Positions 8,226-17,570 are shown, counted from the stretch's first letter. The stretch is 40,256 bases of DNA from Candidatus Methylomirabilota bacterium (GCA_036005065.1 DASYQW010000299.1:1-40256); one strand, 5' to 3'. Notes: generated by a model from the sequence alone, not told the origin. Program-made: numbers and translations.

Positions 8226-9097
8226 GGTCGGCCCGCGCCCCACCCGGCCAGGAGGCCCGCGGCCGCCCCCCCGCCCACCAGGGTCACCCCGAGCGGCCAT
8301 CCCGGCCAGGGCAGCGCCACGAGTCCCAGGACGGCGCGGAGCGAGCCGCCGATCCACGGCAGGCCCGCTTCCGACACGGCCAGGAGGACACTCCAGCCGA
8401 GCGCGGCCCCGGCGCCGCCCAGCACGCCCGCCTGGAGGAGCAGCGGCCCGCGGATCGAGGCTTCCCGGGCGCCGACCAGGCGGAGAATCGCGGTCTCGTC
8501 CGTCCCGCGTTGCTGGGCCACGACCGTCGCCCCGATCAGGGCGGCCAGTGCCGCGAGCGCGAGGACGATGCCGACTCCGAACCCCCCGTTTCGGAGAGCC
8601 GCCTCGACGCGCTCGGTCTCCTCGACCCCGGCGAGCGCCGCCTGGACCTCCTCGACTCCCGGCAAACGCCCGAGCGCGTCGGCCAGCGCGCGCAACGTCG
8701 CCGCGCTCACCCCGTTCGCCGGCGTCACCTCGATCCGCGCCGGCACCGGGTTCGCCGGCAGGCGGTCGAGGCCGGCCGCGGCCGGCCCCAGGTAGCGCCG
8801 CAGCTCGACGAGCGCCTCCGCGCTCGAGACGGAGCGCGCGGTGCCCGCCCCCGGCAGCGCGCGCGTCGACGGCAGCAAGCTCCGGGGCCCGTCCGGTCGC
8901 GCCGCATCCTCGCGCAGGATGGCCACGATGCGGACCTCGGCACGCCGGGCCGCCGCGAGCCGGCCGAGAGCGTCGAGGGAGAGGACGGTCCCGCCGATGG
9001 CGAGGACCGCGAGCGCGCTCAGCAGGAAGCCGCTGGCGCCGGCCGCTCCCGTCCGCCGGAGGTCCCGGACGACGGCGCCGAGGAGGAAGCTAGTCAC
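8222..9097 (-). CDS. ftsX: Cell-division ABC transporter permease FtsX
   Basis: A 291-aa integral membrane protein. It shows the FtsX plan: one N-terminal membrane helix (about 22-45), a periplasmic domain (about 46-170) that in other bacteria binds the EnvC-type coiled coil, then three C-terminal helices (about 173-195, 215-240, 255-285). The cytoplasmic TDETAILRLVGA stretch before the second of these is characteristic of the family. FtsEX uses ATP turnover to switch on septal hydrolases. The GTG start at 9097 overlaps the end of ftsE by 8 bp, and its stop overlaps the EnvC-like start. Confidence 0.93.
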   Translation of the reverse strand: MTSFLLGAVVRDLRRTGAAGASGFLLSALAVLAIGGTVLSLDALGRLAAARRAEVRIVAILREDAARPDGPRSLLPSTRALPGAGTARSVSSAEALVELRRYLGPAAAGLDRLPANPVPARIEVTPANGVSAATLRALADALGRLPGVEEVQAALAGVEETERVEAALRNGGFGVGIVLALAALAALIGATVVAQQRGTDETAILRLVGAREASIRGPLLLQAGVLGGAGAALGWSVLLAVSEAGLPWIGGSLRAVLGLVALPWPGWPLGVTLVGGGAAAGLLAGWGAGRP

Positions 9098-9773
9098 CGG
9101 AGTTCCCGTTCGAGCGCAGCCGTCCGCCCTCGAGGCTCAGCGCGCGCGCCTTGAGCTCCGTGGCGAGCCCGGGGGACCGGGTGGCGACCAGCACCGTCGC
9201 GCCGCGACGGTGGGCGGCGCGCAGCAGGTCGAGGACCTCGCCCGCGGCGAGATCATCCAGGCCCGCCGTCGGCTCGTCGGCCACGAGGACCGCCGGAGCG
9301 GTGGCGATGACGCGGGCGAGCAGGAGGCGCCGCCGCTCCCCCGCCAGGAGCTCTCGTGGCAAGGCACTGGGCCGCGCGCCCAGGCCCACCTCCCGAAGCG
9401 CGGCGAGCGCGCGCGTCCGCGCCTCGCCTCGACCCAGACCGAGGGCGCGGAGGACGAGGACCACGTTACCGAAGGCCGTCCGGTCCGGAAGGAGCCGAGG
9501 CTCCTGGGGCAGGACGCCGAGCCGCCGCCGGAGGCGCGCCACCTCGCGGCGGCCGAGCGCGCCGACGTCCACGCCGTCCACGACGACCGTGCCTCGGGTC
9601 GGCCGCTCCTCGCCGTACACGAGGCGCACCAGGGTCGACTTGCCGGCGCCCGGGGGGCCCGAGACGACGACCATCTCGCCCAGCGCCATCACGAAGCTCG
9701 CATCGGTGAGCGCGTGGATCAGGCCTCCGACCCGCCGGCTGTAGACCTTGGAGACGCCGTCGAACTCCACCAT
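9090..9773 (-). CDS. ftsE: Cell-division ABC ATPase FtsE, atypical motifs
   Basis: The 227-aa ATPase partner of FtsX. Walker A is GPPGAGKST (39-47), the Q-loop glutamine is Q90, and Walker B is VLVADEP with D166 and E167, followed by TAGLD. Two catalytic features depart from the norm. The signature, normally LSGGEQQR in FtsE, is LLAGERRRL (142-150). The switch histidine, normally in VATHD, is replaced by arginine in VATRS (R199). Both would be expected to lower ATP turnover, so the complex may work mainly by nucleotide binding or depend on other residues. Start is ATG at 9773; a TATAAT hexamer lies 11 bp upstream. Identity rests on the ftsX gene directly downstream. Confidence 0.9.
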   Translation of the reverse strand: MVEFDGVSKVYSRRVGGLIHALTDASFVMALGEMVVVSGPPGAGKSTLVRLVYGEERPTRGTVVVDGVDVGALGRREVARLRRRLGVLPQEPRLLPDRTAFGNVVLVLRALGLGRGEARTRALAALREVGLGARPSALPRELLAGERRRLLLARVIATAPAVLVADEPTAGLDDLAAGEVLDLLRAAHRRGATVLVATRSPGLATELKARALSLEGGRLRSNGNSGD

Positions 9774-9784
9774 CGACTCGATCG

Positions 9785-9790
9785 ATTATA
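9785..9790 (-). promoter_or_regulatory. Perfect TATAAT (-10) just upstream of ftsE
   Basis: A consensus -10 hexamer in very GC-rich sequence, 11 bp before the ftsE ATG. No convincing -35 hexamer is visible at 16-18 bp. If functional, transcription would start within a few bases of the ATG and the ftsE message would be nearly leaderless. There is no obvious Shine-Dalgarno sequence in front of this ATG, which agrees with that reading. Confidence 0.35.
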
Positions 9791-9900
9791 GAAACCCGAT
9801 GGGGACGGCGCCGAGCATTTTCCCCGCGGCGACCCGGCCGCGGCCGGGCTCCCGGGCGACCTCGGGCGACAGCGTGACGGGCGGGCCGTCGACACACTCC

Positions 9901-11352
9901 TCAGGGGGCCGGGGGCAGACGCTCGGCCAGGAGCCGGTTGACGACCTGGGGGCTGGCCTTCCCCTGGGTGGCCTTCATGACCTGCCCGACGAGGAAGGCG
10001 AGGCTCTGCTTCCGTCCCTTCCGGTAGTCGGCGGCGGCGGCCGGGTTCTCGGCGATCACCCGGGCGACGACGGCCGCCAGGGCCGCCTCGTCGGCCACCT
10101 GCGTGAGCCCCTCGCGGCGGACGATCGTGTCGGGGTCCTCACCGCTCCGCGCCATCCGCTCGAAGACGTCCTTGGCGATCTTGCCGCTGATGGTGGCGTC
10201 GTCGACGAGCGCCACCAGCCGGGCCAGGTGGGCCGGGCGGATCCGGGCGGCGGCGATCGTCGCCGGGTCCCCGTGGAGCTCCCGCAGGAGCTCGGACATG
10301 ATCCAGTTGGCCAGCGCTTTCGGGTTCGGATGGAGCCGCACGGCCTCCTCGTAGTAGTCGGCCAGGCTTCGGTCGGCCGTGAGGATCTCGGCGTCGTACG
10401 GCGGCAACCCGTACTGCTCGACGAAGCGGAGGCGGCGGGCCCGCGGCAGCTCGGGCAGCCCCGCCGCGACCTCGGCCACCCAGGCCGGGTCGGGCCGGAG
10501 TGGAACCAGGTCGGGTTCCGGGAAGTAGCGGTAGTCGTGGGCGAACTCCTTCGAGCGCATGGAGAGGGTGTGCCCCTTGTCCGGGTTCCAGAGCCGGGTC
10601 TCCTGGACCAGCCGCTCGCCGCTTCGGAGCGCCCGCGTCTGGCGCTCGACCTCGTACTCGAGGGCGGCCCGGACGTGGCGGAAGGAGTTCATGTTCTTGA
10701 TCTCGACCTTGGTTCCGAGATCGTGCGCCCCGCGCGGCCGAAGCGAGATGTTGGCGTCGCAGCGGAGCGAGCCCTCCTCCATGTTGCCGTCGCAGACCCC
10801 GAGGTACCGGAGCACGGCGCGGAGCAGCCGCAGATACTCGGCCGCCTCGGCGGGCGAGCGGAGGTCGGGGCGAGAGACGATCTCCATGAGCGGGACGCCG
10901 GACCGGTTGTAGTCCACCAGGCTGGACGTCGCGGTCTCGAACACCCCGCCCTCGTGGGTGAGCTTGCCGACGTCCTCCTCCAGGTGCAGGCGCTGGATGC
11001 CGACCCGGCGTCCCCCGCCGTCGACGTCCAGCTCGAGCCAGCCGTCCTCGGCCAGCGGCTCCTCGTACTGGCTGATCTGATAGTTCTTCGGCATGTCCGG
11101 GTAGAAGTAGTGCTTGCGCGCGAACCGGCACTCCGGATTCACGTGGCAGTGGAGCGCCAGAGCGGTGCGGATCCCGAACTCGATGGCCCGCCGGTTGATG
11201 ACGGGCAGGACGCCGGGCATCCCCTGACACACAGGGCAGGTCTGGCGGTTCGGCGCCGCCCCGAAGGTCGCCGCACAGCCGCAAAACATCTTCGAGCGCG
11301 TCAGGAGCTGCGCGTGGACCTCCAGCCCGATGACCGTCTCGTAGTCGCTCAC
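9901..11352 (-). CDS. gatB: Asp-tRNA(Asn)/Glu-tRNA(Gln) amidotransferase subunit B
   Basis: The 483-aa GatB subunit, which binds the mischarged tRNA and phosphorylates its Glu or Asp side chain before amidation. It begins with [15 protein letters not shown]. It has the zinc-binding cysteines (FCGC and CPVCQGMPG), [18 protein letters not shown], the [11 protein letters not shown] and [16 protein letters not shown] motifs, and the C-terminal helical/YqeY-like tail ending in a [16 protein letters not shown] stretch. Length is normal. The GTG start at 11352 overlaps the stop of the HEPN gene (GTGA), so gatB is separated from gatA by the MNT and HEPN genes but stays translationally chained to them. 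Confidence 0.97.
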   Translation of the reverse strand: MSDYETVIGLEVHAQLLTRSKMFCGCAATFGAAPNRQTCPVCQGMPGVLPVINRRAIEFGIRTALALHCHVNPECRFARKHYFYPDMPKNYQISQYEEPLAEDGWLELDVDGGGRRVGIQRLHLEEDVGKLTHEGGVFETATSSLVDYNRSGVPLMEIVSRPDLRSPAEAAEYLRLLRAVLRYLGVCDGNMEEGSLRCDANISLRPRGAHDLGTKVEIKNMNSFRHVRAALEYEVERQTRALRSGERLVQETRLWNPDKGHTLSMRSKEFAHDYRYFPEPDLVPLRPDPAWVAEVAAGLPELPRARRLRFVEQYGLPPYDAEILTADRSLADYYEEAVRLHPNPKALANWIMSELLRELHGDPATIAAARIRPAHLARLVALVDDATISGKIAKDVFERMARSGEDPDTIVRREGLTQVADEAALAAVVARVIAENPAAAADYRKGRKQSLAFLVGQVMKATQGKASPQVVNRLLAERLPPAP

Positions 11353-11744
11353 GTCCCTTTACCCATCCGCGCTCGAACGTCCCCCAGAATCGCCTTTGCC
11401 TCCCGCAGCGCCCGCTCCGCATCCTCCGTCGAGGGTTCGCCCTCCGGCCCGAGGCCGGGCAGCGCGTCGGGGTAGCGGGTGACCGCATAGAAGACGTCCA
11501 GAAACCAGGTCTCGCGCCAGCGGGCCAGCTCGGCGCAGATGGCGGGATCGTGGAGAAGGAGAGCCTCCAGCGAGTGCGCCCGCGGGTGCTCGCCGCGGCG
11601 CGACTCCAGCATCCCCTTCAGGGCCTTCTCCACGGCTTGCTGAGCGTGGAAGCAGACCTGTCGCCGGATGGCGCGCGACAAGGCGTAATCGGCGAGCTCG
11701 ATGTCCTCCGCAGCCCATTCCAGCCATCGGTCAGCCTCAGCCAT
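11349..11744 (-). CDS. HEPN-domain protein (candidate RNase toxin of a HEPN/MNT pair)
   Basis: A 131-aa helical protein with the HEPN layout. An N-terminal helix [16 protein letters not shown] is followed by the R-x4-H motif (R28-QVCF-H33), [13 protein letters not shown], and a late RYPDALPG segment typical of HEPN proteins. In known HEPN/MNT systems the HEPN partner is an RNase whose activity is blocked by AMPylation from the MNT partner. The MNT gene is immediately upstream (8-bp overlap, 11737-11744) and gatB immediately downstream (4-bp GTGA overlap). The R-x4-H motif is intact, so ribonuclease activity is plausible. The order MNT then HEPN is seen; toxin function is inferred from the family. 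Confidence 0.88.
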   Translation of the reverse strand: MAEADRWLEWAAEDIELADYALSRAIRRQVCFHAQQAVEKALKGMLESRRGEHPRAHSLEALLLHDPAICAELARWRETWFLDVFYAVTRYPDALPGLGPEGEPSTEDAERALREAKAILGDVRARMGKGT

Positions 11745-12918
11745 CAGCAGGGAAGAGCAGCTTCCCTCTGGCGAGAATCTCGTCCCGGACGAACGACCGC
11801 CCCGAGGACTGTGCCTGTGCGATTTCCTCTGGCGTGTAGACGAGCAGATTCAGGCCCACGCGCGGCTCCACCAGGTCCACCGCCTCGCGCAGCCGGTCGA
11901 CGAACCGGGCCGTTGTCGGCTTCACGACCGCGAGGTCGATATCGCTCGCGTCGTGCACGCCGTCCGCCGGGAACTCGCGCGCCAGCGAGCCGAACAAGAG
12001 GATACGCTCGGCCCGGTACTGCTCGACGAGGACCCGCGTGATCCGTTGGAGTTCCTCCTCCAGGACGCTCGTACGGTCGAAGACCCGGCGGAACACGTTC
12101 TCAATGCCCGGCGGCAGTGGATGACGAGCCTTGGGGTTCAGAAATGACCGGCCGTGAGTTCGGATGTCGTGCCCGTTGTGGCGCAGCCTGAGCCAGACGA
12201 CGGCGCTGAGCTCCGACAGGCCACCCTCCTCGTCGGCAACGGCGAAGAGTCCATTGGCCACGGCCACGCGCTCCAGGTCGGACCGCGGAGCTGACCGAAA
12301 TCGCTCATCCCCGAACAGGGCTGTCTCTACGTCCAGGCATTTGCTGTTCGGCGTCCCGAGGACGACGACATTGAACTCGCCACGCGGGAGCTGACCCACC
12401 TCTCGCGTGATCGCCTGCCGCAGTTCCTCCGAGGCGGGCACGTCTCGGGTCGGAACCAGCTGATCGGGCGTCGTCGTGCGGAACTCGCGATGTATCGTCT
12501 CGCGGGCCGTCAGCGGCGGGTCCTCGACCCGACCGCCTCGCTGCCACGGAAAAACGTCGTCCCGGGTGGTGACCTCCAGGAACACCCGTTGGCCGGCCAG
12601 CCGGACAGCCAGGTCGCAGGCCCCGGCGCTGACCCGGGGGCGAAGCTCGAGGCCGTCCACGACCGGGGCCAGCTTGGCCGCCGTCCGCAGCTCGTAAGCA
12701 GTGGCGAACAGCTCGTTCGGATTGCGGAGTGGGGTCCGGTACGCGCCGGCGACTCCGGGCCACCCGACGTGCCGCGTGAGCAGCTCGAGGTCTCGCTCTA
12801 CTTGCCAGAGGTACACGGCGCGCAGCCCTTCCCACCAGGCTTCGACCGCGGCGGCGCCGATGAGTTCGGACAGGCGCGGCACTCGGTGGGAGAGCCGGGC
12901 CGTCAGCGCGCTAGCCAT
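11737..12918 (-). CDS. MNT nucleotidyltransferase with an N-terminal nuclease-like domain
   Basis: A 393-aa protein, much longer than the usual MNT antitoxin of about 100-150 aa. The C-terminal part (about 290-393) is an MNT domain: [10 protein letters not shown] with GS at 310-311, and SDIDLAVV with D326 and D328. The third acidic position of such enzymes appears as N357 in VGLNLLV, so transferase activity is uncertain. Residues 65-260 resemble a PD-(D/E)XK-type fold: E76 in [10 protein letters not shown]102 in CDLAVRL, and E115 in VFLEVTT, where the usual ExK lysine is absent. The strands FNVVVLG and SAVVWLRL follow. The ATG at 12918 overlaps the gatA stop by 8 bp. An in-frame arginine/serine-rich extension further upstream is antisense-like low-complexity sequence inside gatA and is rejected. 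Confidence 0.82.
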   Translation of the reverse strand: MASALTARLSHRVPRLSELIGAAAVEAWWEGLRAVYLWQVERDLELLTRHVGWPGVAGAYRTPLRNPNELFATAYELRTAAKLAPVVDGLELRPRVSAGACDLAVRLAGQRVFLEVTTRDDVFPWQRGGRVEDPPLTARETIHREFRTTTPDQLVPTRDVPASEELRQAITREVGQLPRGEFNVVVLGTPNSKCLDVETALFGDERFRSAPRSDLERVAVANGLFAVADEEGGLSELSAVVWLRLRHNGHDIRTHGRSFLNPKARHPLPPGIENVFRRVFDRTSVLEEELQRITRVLVEQYRAERILLFGSLAREFPADGVHDASDIDLAVVKPTTARFVDRLREAVDLVEPRVGLNLLVYTPEEIAQAQSSGRSFVRDEILARGKLLFPADG

Positions 12919-14389
12919 GATCGAGCGCCGGCTGGCGCGTGTGCCAGTCCGTGGCCTGCTCGTAGGCGGCGGCCACCCGGAGCAGCGTCGCCTCGTCGAA
13001 GGGCTTGCCGATGAGCTGGAGCCCGATCGGGAGCCCGCCGGCGGAGAAGCCGCAGGGCACCGACAGCGCCGGGATGCCGGCCAGCGGGGCCGGGATCGTG
13101 AAGACGTCGTTGAGGTACATCGCGAGCGGGTCTTCGGTCTTCTCACCGAGCTTGAACGCCGGCGTCGGCGCCGTGGGCGCCACGACGACATCGACCTCGC
13201 CGAAGGCCCGATCGAAGTCCCGGCGGATGAGGGTGCGGACCCGTTGGGCCTTGGCGTAGTAGGCCTCGTAGTAGCCCGCCGAGAGGGCGTAGGTCCCCAG
13301 CATGACGCGGCGCTTGACCTCCGCCCCGAACCCGTCGGCGCGAGTGCGGCCGGTCATGATGACGAGGTCCTTCGTCCCCTCGGCGCGGTGGCCGTACTTG
13401 ACCCCATCGTACCGGGCCAGGTTCGAGGACGCCTCGGCCGGCGCCAGGATGTAGTAGGCGGCGACCCCGTAGTCCGTGTGCGGCAGAGAGACACGGCGGG
13501 TGCGCGCCCCGAGCCGCTCGAGCGCGGCGATCGCGGTCCGGACCGCGCCCTCGACCTCGGCGTCCAGTCCCGGGATGAAGTACTCGTCGGGGATGCCGAG
13601 CGTGAGCCCTCGCACCCCCTGCCCGAGGGCGGCCTGGTAGTCGGGCACCGGCTGATCGGCCGACGTCGAGTCCATCGGGTCGTGCCCCGCGATGGCCTCG
13701 AGCAGGATGGCTGCGTCGCGCACGTCCTTGGCGATCGGGCCGATCTGATCGAGGGAGGAGGCGAAGGCCACCAGGCCATAACGCGAGACCCGCCCGTAGG
13801 TGGGCTTCATGCCCACGACGCCGCAGAGGGCCGCCGGCTGCCGCACCGACCCGCCGGTATCCGTGCCGAGCGCGCCGGCCGCGAGGTCGGCCGCCACGGC
13901 GGCGGCCGAGCCACCCGAGGACCCCCCGGGGACCCGGTCGATCGCCCAGGGATTCCGCGTCGGGAAGAACCCCGAGTTCTCCGTCGAGGACCCCATGGCG
14001 AACTCGTCCATGTTGGTCTTGCCGAGCACGATGGCGCCTTGCGCGGCCAGACGCACGATGACGGTCGCGTCGTACGGCGGAACGAAGCTCCCCAGGATTT
14101 TCGAGCCGCACGTGGTGCGGAGGCCCCGGGTGCAGAGCACGTCCTTGATCGCGAGCGGGATCCCCTCGAGCGGACGAAGCCGCTCGCCCCGGCGGATGCG
14201 CTCGTCGGTCAGCGCGGCCTGCGCGCGGGCAGCGTCGGCGGCCACGGTGAGGTAGACCCCGAGGGCGTCGTCCAGGAGGGCGATCCGCCCGAGGTAGGCC
14301 TCGACGAGCGACGTCGCGGTCAGGGCGCCGCGGCGGAGCGCCTCGAGCGTCTCGTGGACCGGCAGCCGCGTCGGGTCCACGTGCCTCAC
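12911..14389 (-). CDS. gatA: Asp-tRNA(Asn)/Glu-tRNA(Gln) amidotransferase subunit A
   Basis: The 492-aa amidase subunit that releases ammonia from glutamine for GatB. The Ser-cisSer-Lys triad is visible as K82 (PLAIKDVL), S157 ([12 protein letters not shown]) and S181 ([12 protein letters not shown]), with the 75- and 24-residue spacings expected of GatA. The C-terminus [23 protein letters not shown] is also characteristic. The GTG start at 14389 was chosen because it overlaps the gatC stop (GTGA) and gives a normal length; an upstream extension lies inside gatC. Its own stop overlaps the start of the MNT gene by 8 bp. Confidence 0.97.
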   Translation of the reverse strand: MRHVDPTRLPVHETLEALRRGALTATSLVEAYLGRIALLDDALGVYLTVAADAARAQAALTDERIRRGERLRPLEGIPLAIKDVLCTRGLRTTCGSKILGSFVPPYDATVIVRLAAQGAIVLGKTNMDEFAMGSSTENSGFFPTRNPWAIDRVPGGSSGGSAAAVAADLAAGALGTDTGGSVRQPAALCGVVGMKPTYGRVSRYGLVAFASSLDQIGPIAKDVRDAAILLEAIAGHDPMDSTSADQPVPDYQAALGQGVRGLTLGIPDEYFIPGLDAEVEGAVRTAIAALERLGARTRRVSLPHTDYGVAAYYILAPAEASSNLARYDGVKYGHRAEGTKDLVIMTGRTRADGFGAEVKRRVMLGTYALSAGYYEAYYAKAQRVRTLIRRDFDRAFGEVDVVVAPTAPTPAFKLGEKTEDPLAMYLNDVFTIPAPLAGIPALSVPCGFSAGGLPIGLQLIGKPFDEATLLRVAAAYEQATDWHTRQPALDHG

Positions 14390-14691
14390 TGCTCGAGGAT
14401 CTTGGGCACGCGGAACTGCTCCTGCTCGGCGTCGGGCGCGTTGGCCAGCATCGCCTCGACCGGATAGCACGGGCGGACCTCGTCCTCCCGCATGACGTTG
14501 ACGAGCGGCAGGACGTGGGTTGTCGGCGGGACGCCGGCCGTGTCGACCTCTCCGAGCTTCGCCACGTAGCCCAGGATCACGTCGAGCTGGCTCCGCATCC
14601 GCTCCTTCTCGGCTCCCGCCAGCTCGAGCCGGGCCAGCCGGGCCACGTGCTCGACCTCCGCCAGGGTGATCTTCGGCTCGCGTTCGCTCAC
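14386..14691 (-). CDS. gatC: Asp-tRNA(Asn)/Glu-tRNA(Gln) amidotransferase subunit C
   Basis: The 101-aa subunit that wraps around GatA and stabilises the GatCAB complex. It has the family pattern [17 protein letters not shown] near the start, [15 protein letters not shown] in the middle, and FRVPKILEQ at the end. The GTG start at 14691 is preceded by a GGGGGAG ribosome site about 6 nt upstream. It follows the helicase gene by 31 bp and overlaps gatA by 4 bp, so the gat genes are probably read from the upstream operon. Presence of GatCAB implies that Gln-tRNA and/or Asn-tRNA is made indirectly. Confidence 0.96.
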   Translation of the reverse strand: MSEREPKITLAEVEHVARLARLELAGAEKERMRSQLDVILGYVAKLGEVDTAGVPPTTHVLPLVNVMREDEVRPCYPVEAMLANAPDAEQEQFRVPKILEQ

Positions 14692-14722
14692 GACGGACTC
14701 CCCCTTCTCGGACCGTCCCCGC

Positions 14723-16936
14723 TCATTCCGCCTGCTCGAGATGGGCGTATTTTAACGCGAGCCGCCGCTTGCCGACGGCCGCGAAGTTCACCGTGACGAT
14801 CCAGTCGTCCCCGGCTCGCTCGATCCCGATGAGGAGCCCCTCGCCCCACCGCGGATGCTGTACGCGCGCCCCGACGCGGTACGGGTAGTCATCGTCCGGC
14901 TCCGGGTCGCGTTCGGCAGGCCACCGGGGCGCGGCGTCGAGCGGTCGAGGCCGCGGCGGGCCCAGCCCGACGGCGCGGCGCGCGGATCCCTCGGCCGTGA
15001 CGAGCGCCTCGGCCGGCATCTCGGTGAGAAAGCGCGACGGCTCCCGCGCCCCCGCGAACGCGCCGAGCCGTCGCTGGGCGGCGTGGGAGAGGTACAGACG
15101 TTCCTTGGCGCGGGTCAGACCCACGTAGGCCAGACGCCGCTCCTCCTCGATGCTGTCGGGCGCGTCGAGCGCGCGGACGTGGGGGAACACGCCCTCCTCG
15201 AGCCCGGTGAGGAACACGACCGGGAACTCGAGTCCCTTCGCCGAGTGCAGGGTCATCATGGTGACGGCCGCCCGGGGCTCGGCCAGCTCGTCCACGTCCG
15301 AGATGAGCGCGATCGAGTCGAGGAACGCCGGGAGCGCGCCGGTCCCCTCCCGCGCCTCGAACTCCGCCGCCGCCACGCACAGCTCGTCGAGGTTCTCGAG
15401 CCGCCCCTCGGCTTCGGCCGTCCCCTCCCGCTGGAGGGCCTCCCGGAGGGAGGCGGCGTCGATGACGGCCGACACACGCTCGGCGAGCGACCGGGGCGCC
15501 TCGCCGAGCGCCGCCAGGCGCTCCCGGAGCGCGGCGAACTCCCCCAGCGCCCGGCCGGCCCGTCCCCCGATGGCGCTGGCCGCCGGCCCCGCGGCCGCGG
15601 CGAGCAAGGACGAGCCCTCCCGGGCGGCCGCTTCTTCGAGCCGGGCGAGCGTCCCCTTGCCGATGCCCCGAGGCGGCACCGCGATGGCGCGGCGAAAGGC
15701 GAGGTCATCCGCGGGATTCACGACCAGGCGGAGGTAGGCGAGGGCGTCCTTCACTTCCTTCCGCTCGTAGAATCGGACGCTCCCCACGATCCGGTAGGCC
15801 AGGCCGAGCCCCCGGAACGCGTCCTCGAAGACGCGCGACTGCGCGTTGGTCCGGTAGAAGACCGCGACGGTCTCGAGTCCCGCCCCTTCCCCGCGCAGGC
15901 CCATGACGGTCCGCGCGACCCAGGCGGCCTCCTCGTGCTCGTCCCACGCGCGGAAGAGCCGCGCCGGCCCCCCGCGCACGTTCTCGGTCCACAGGCTCTT
16001 GGCCTTGCGCGCCTGGTTGTGAGCGATGACGGCCGAGGCGATCTCCAGGATCTGCCCGGTCGAGCGGTAGTTCTGCTCGAGGCGGACCACGCGGCAATCC
16101 GGGAAGTCATGCTCGAAGTCGAGGATGTTCCGCAGGTCGGCGCCCCGGAACCCGTAGATCGACTGGTCGGGGTCACCGACCACGCAGAGGTTCCCGTGTC
16201 CACCGGTGAGGAGCCTGAGCCAACGGTACTGAGCGGCGTTGGTGTCCTGGTACTCGTCGACGAGGACGTACCGCCACAGGGTCCGGTAGTAGGCCAGCAC
16301 CTCGGGATGCCGCTCCCACAGCCGCACCGTGACTCCCAGGAGGTCGTCGAAGTCGAGGGCGCCGGCGGCCCGGAGACGGGCGTCGTAGCGCGCGAACAGC
16401 CGGGCCAGCTCCCGCTCCCGCGGCGTGCGGGCGCTCGCCGCCAGATCGTCGGCGCCCTGGAGCTGGTTCTTGGCGCGGCTCACCCGGGCGACGACGGCTG
16501 ACGGCGCCCACGCGCGCTCGTCGAGGCCCTGCTCCCGGATCAGCTCGCGCACGAGGCTCAGCCGGTCGTCCTCGTCGTAGATCACGAACCCGCGCGGGTA
16601 ACCGAGGTGGTGGATCTCGGCGCGCAGGATGCGGACACACGTGGCGTGAAAGGTCGCCACCAGCGGCAGGCGGGTGGCCCAGCCCTCCAGGAGCGTCGCC
16701 ACCCGCTGCGCCATCTCGCCGGCCGCCTTGTTGGTGAAGGTGACGGCCAGGAGGCGCCGCGGATCGACGCCGCCCGCGACCAGGTACGCGATCCGGTGGG
16801 CGATGACCCGCGTCTTGCCGCTGCCGGCCCCGGCCAGGACGAGGAGCGGGCCCTCCGTCTGGAGCACCGCCTCCTGCTGCGCCGGGTTCAGCCCGCTGAG
16901 GATCGCGTCGGGCGAGCGCCCTCCGCCCGCGCTCAC
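14723..16936 (-). CDS. UvrD/PcrA-type superfamily 1 DNA helicase
   Basis: A 737-aa 3'-5' DNA helicase for repair and replication restart. All SF1A motifs are visible: the Q-motif LNPAQQEAV, motif I AGAGSGKTRVIAHR, motif Ia TFTNKAAGEM, motif II LVDEYQDTN, motif III VVGDPDQSIYGFRGA, motif IV RLEQNYRST, motif V TLHSAKGLEFPVVF, and motif VI EERRLAYVGLTRAKERLYL. The C-terminal Tudor-like PcrA tail (VGARVQHPRWGEGLLIGIE) favours PcrA over Rep. Start is GTG at 16936, 7 bp after the stop of the PH-domain gene. I leave the symbol blank because PcrA and UvrD are not cleanly separable here. Confidence 0.95.
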   Translation of the reverse strand: MSAGGGRSPDAILSGLNPAQQEAVLQTEGPLLVLAGAGSGKTRVIAHRIAYLVAGGVDPRRLLAVTFTNKAAGEMAQRVATLLEGWATRLPLVATFHATCVRILRAEIHHLGYPRGFVIYDEDDRLSLVRELIREQGLDERAWAPSAVVARVSRAKNQLQGADDLAASARTPRERELARLFARYDARLRAAGALDFDDLLGVTVRLWERHPEVLAYYRTLWRYVLVDEYQDTNAAQYRWLRLLTGGHGNLCVVGDPDQSIYGFRGADLRNILDFEHDFPDCRVVRLEQNYRSTGQILEIASAVIAHNQARKAKSLWTENVRGGPARLFRAWDEHEEAAWVARTVMGLRGEGAGLETVAVFYRTNAQSRVFEDAFRGLGLAYRIVGSVRFYERKEVKDALAYLRLVVNPADDLAFRRAIAVPPRGIGKGTLARLEEAAAREGSSLLAAAAGPAASAIGGRAGRALGEFAALRERLAALGEAPRSLAERVSAVIDAASLREALQREGTAEAEGRLENLDELCVAAAEFEAREGTGALPAFLDSIALISDVDELAEPRAAVTMMTLHSAKGLEFPVVFLTGLEEGVFPHVRALDAPDSIEEERRLAYVGLTRAKERLYLSHAAQRRLGAFAGAREPSRFLTEMPAEALVTAEGSARRAVGLGPPRPRPLDAAPRWPAERDPEPDDDYPYRVGARVQHPRWGEGLLIGIERAGDDWIVTVNFAAVGKRRLALKYAHLEQAE

Positions 16937-16943
16937 GGGCTCC

Positions 16944-17558
16944 TCATCGGCGTCTTCCGAAGGCGGCGGTGCGCCGGCGCCACAGCCCCTGCCCGAGGGC
17001 CACGACGAAGGCGACGCCGAGGGCGGGCACGACGAAGAGGAGGAGCTGGCGCCGCACCGCTTGCCACGGAGTCCACTCGTGGACGGTGTCGCTCAGGTGG
17101 GCGCGCAGCGCCGCGGTGAGCTCGGCGAACGGCGCCGAGCCGAGGAGGCGCTCCGTCGTGGTGAGGGTGCCGCGGGCGCTCCGGAGCGTGAGGTGGCCTC
17201 GAGCGGGGACGATGCCCACCTCCCGGATCTCGTCCCACCGCGCGGAGAACGGCTGGATGAGCCGGTCCACGGTCACGCCGTCCTCCCCCACCTCGACGAC
17301 CATCTTCACCAGATCCTGCATCAGCACGATCAGCCACGCAAGCGTGAGCACCGACAGGGAGAGGAGGCTGCCGAACAACCAGACGGCGCGTCCCACCTCG
17401 GGATCCCCCCGCTCCGGCCAGAGGAGCCCGAGGATCCGCGCCCCGGCCCACGCGAGCCCGACGATCGCCAGCAGCACCAGGACCTGGGCGGCGGTCGCCA
17501 GTCGTCGGTGGGTCGGCTCGGCTTCGATCCGCAGGCGCCCGGCGCGGCTCGGGGCCAT
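16944..17558 (-). CDS. Membrane protein with a PH-like domain, 204 aa
   Basis: Function unknown. Three hydrophobic segments (about 22-46, 58-86 and 170-192) flank a soluble stretch (about 87-160). That stretch reads VVEVGEDGVTVDRLIQPFSARWDEIREVGIVPARGHLTLRS in overlapping short motifs and has the strand pattern and the W-x-E-I signature of bacterial PH-like (bPH) domains. The C-terminus is arginine-rich. Start is ATG at 17558, 12 bp after the glmS stop, and it ends 7 bp before the helicase GTG, so it is in the same operon. The PH assignment comes from the pattern only. Confidence 0.75.
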   Translation of the reverse strand: MAPSRAGRLRIEAEPTHRRLATAAQVLVLLAIVGLAWAGARILGLLWPERGDPEVGRAVWLFGSLLSLSVLTLAWLIVLMQDLVKMVVEVGEDGVTVDRLIQPFSARWDEIREVGIVPARGHLTLRSARGTLTTTERLLGSAPFAELTAALRAHLSDTVHEWTPWQAVRRQLLLFVVPALGVAFVVALGQGLWRRRTAAFGRRR

Positions 17559-17570
17559 CGGGTCCCGGCG

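Noticed and set aside
5868..8795. A long open frame of about 975 codons on the plus strand
   Set aside because: It runs antisense to ctpA, the EnvC-like gene and ftsX, which have clear domains. Its product is arginine/proline/glycine-rich with no domain, as expected in a GC-rich genome.
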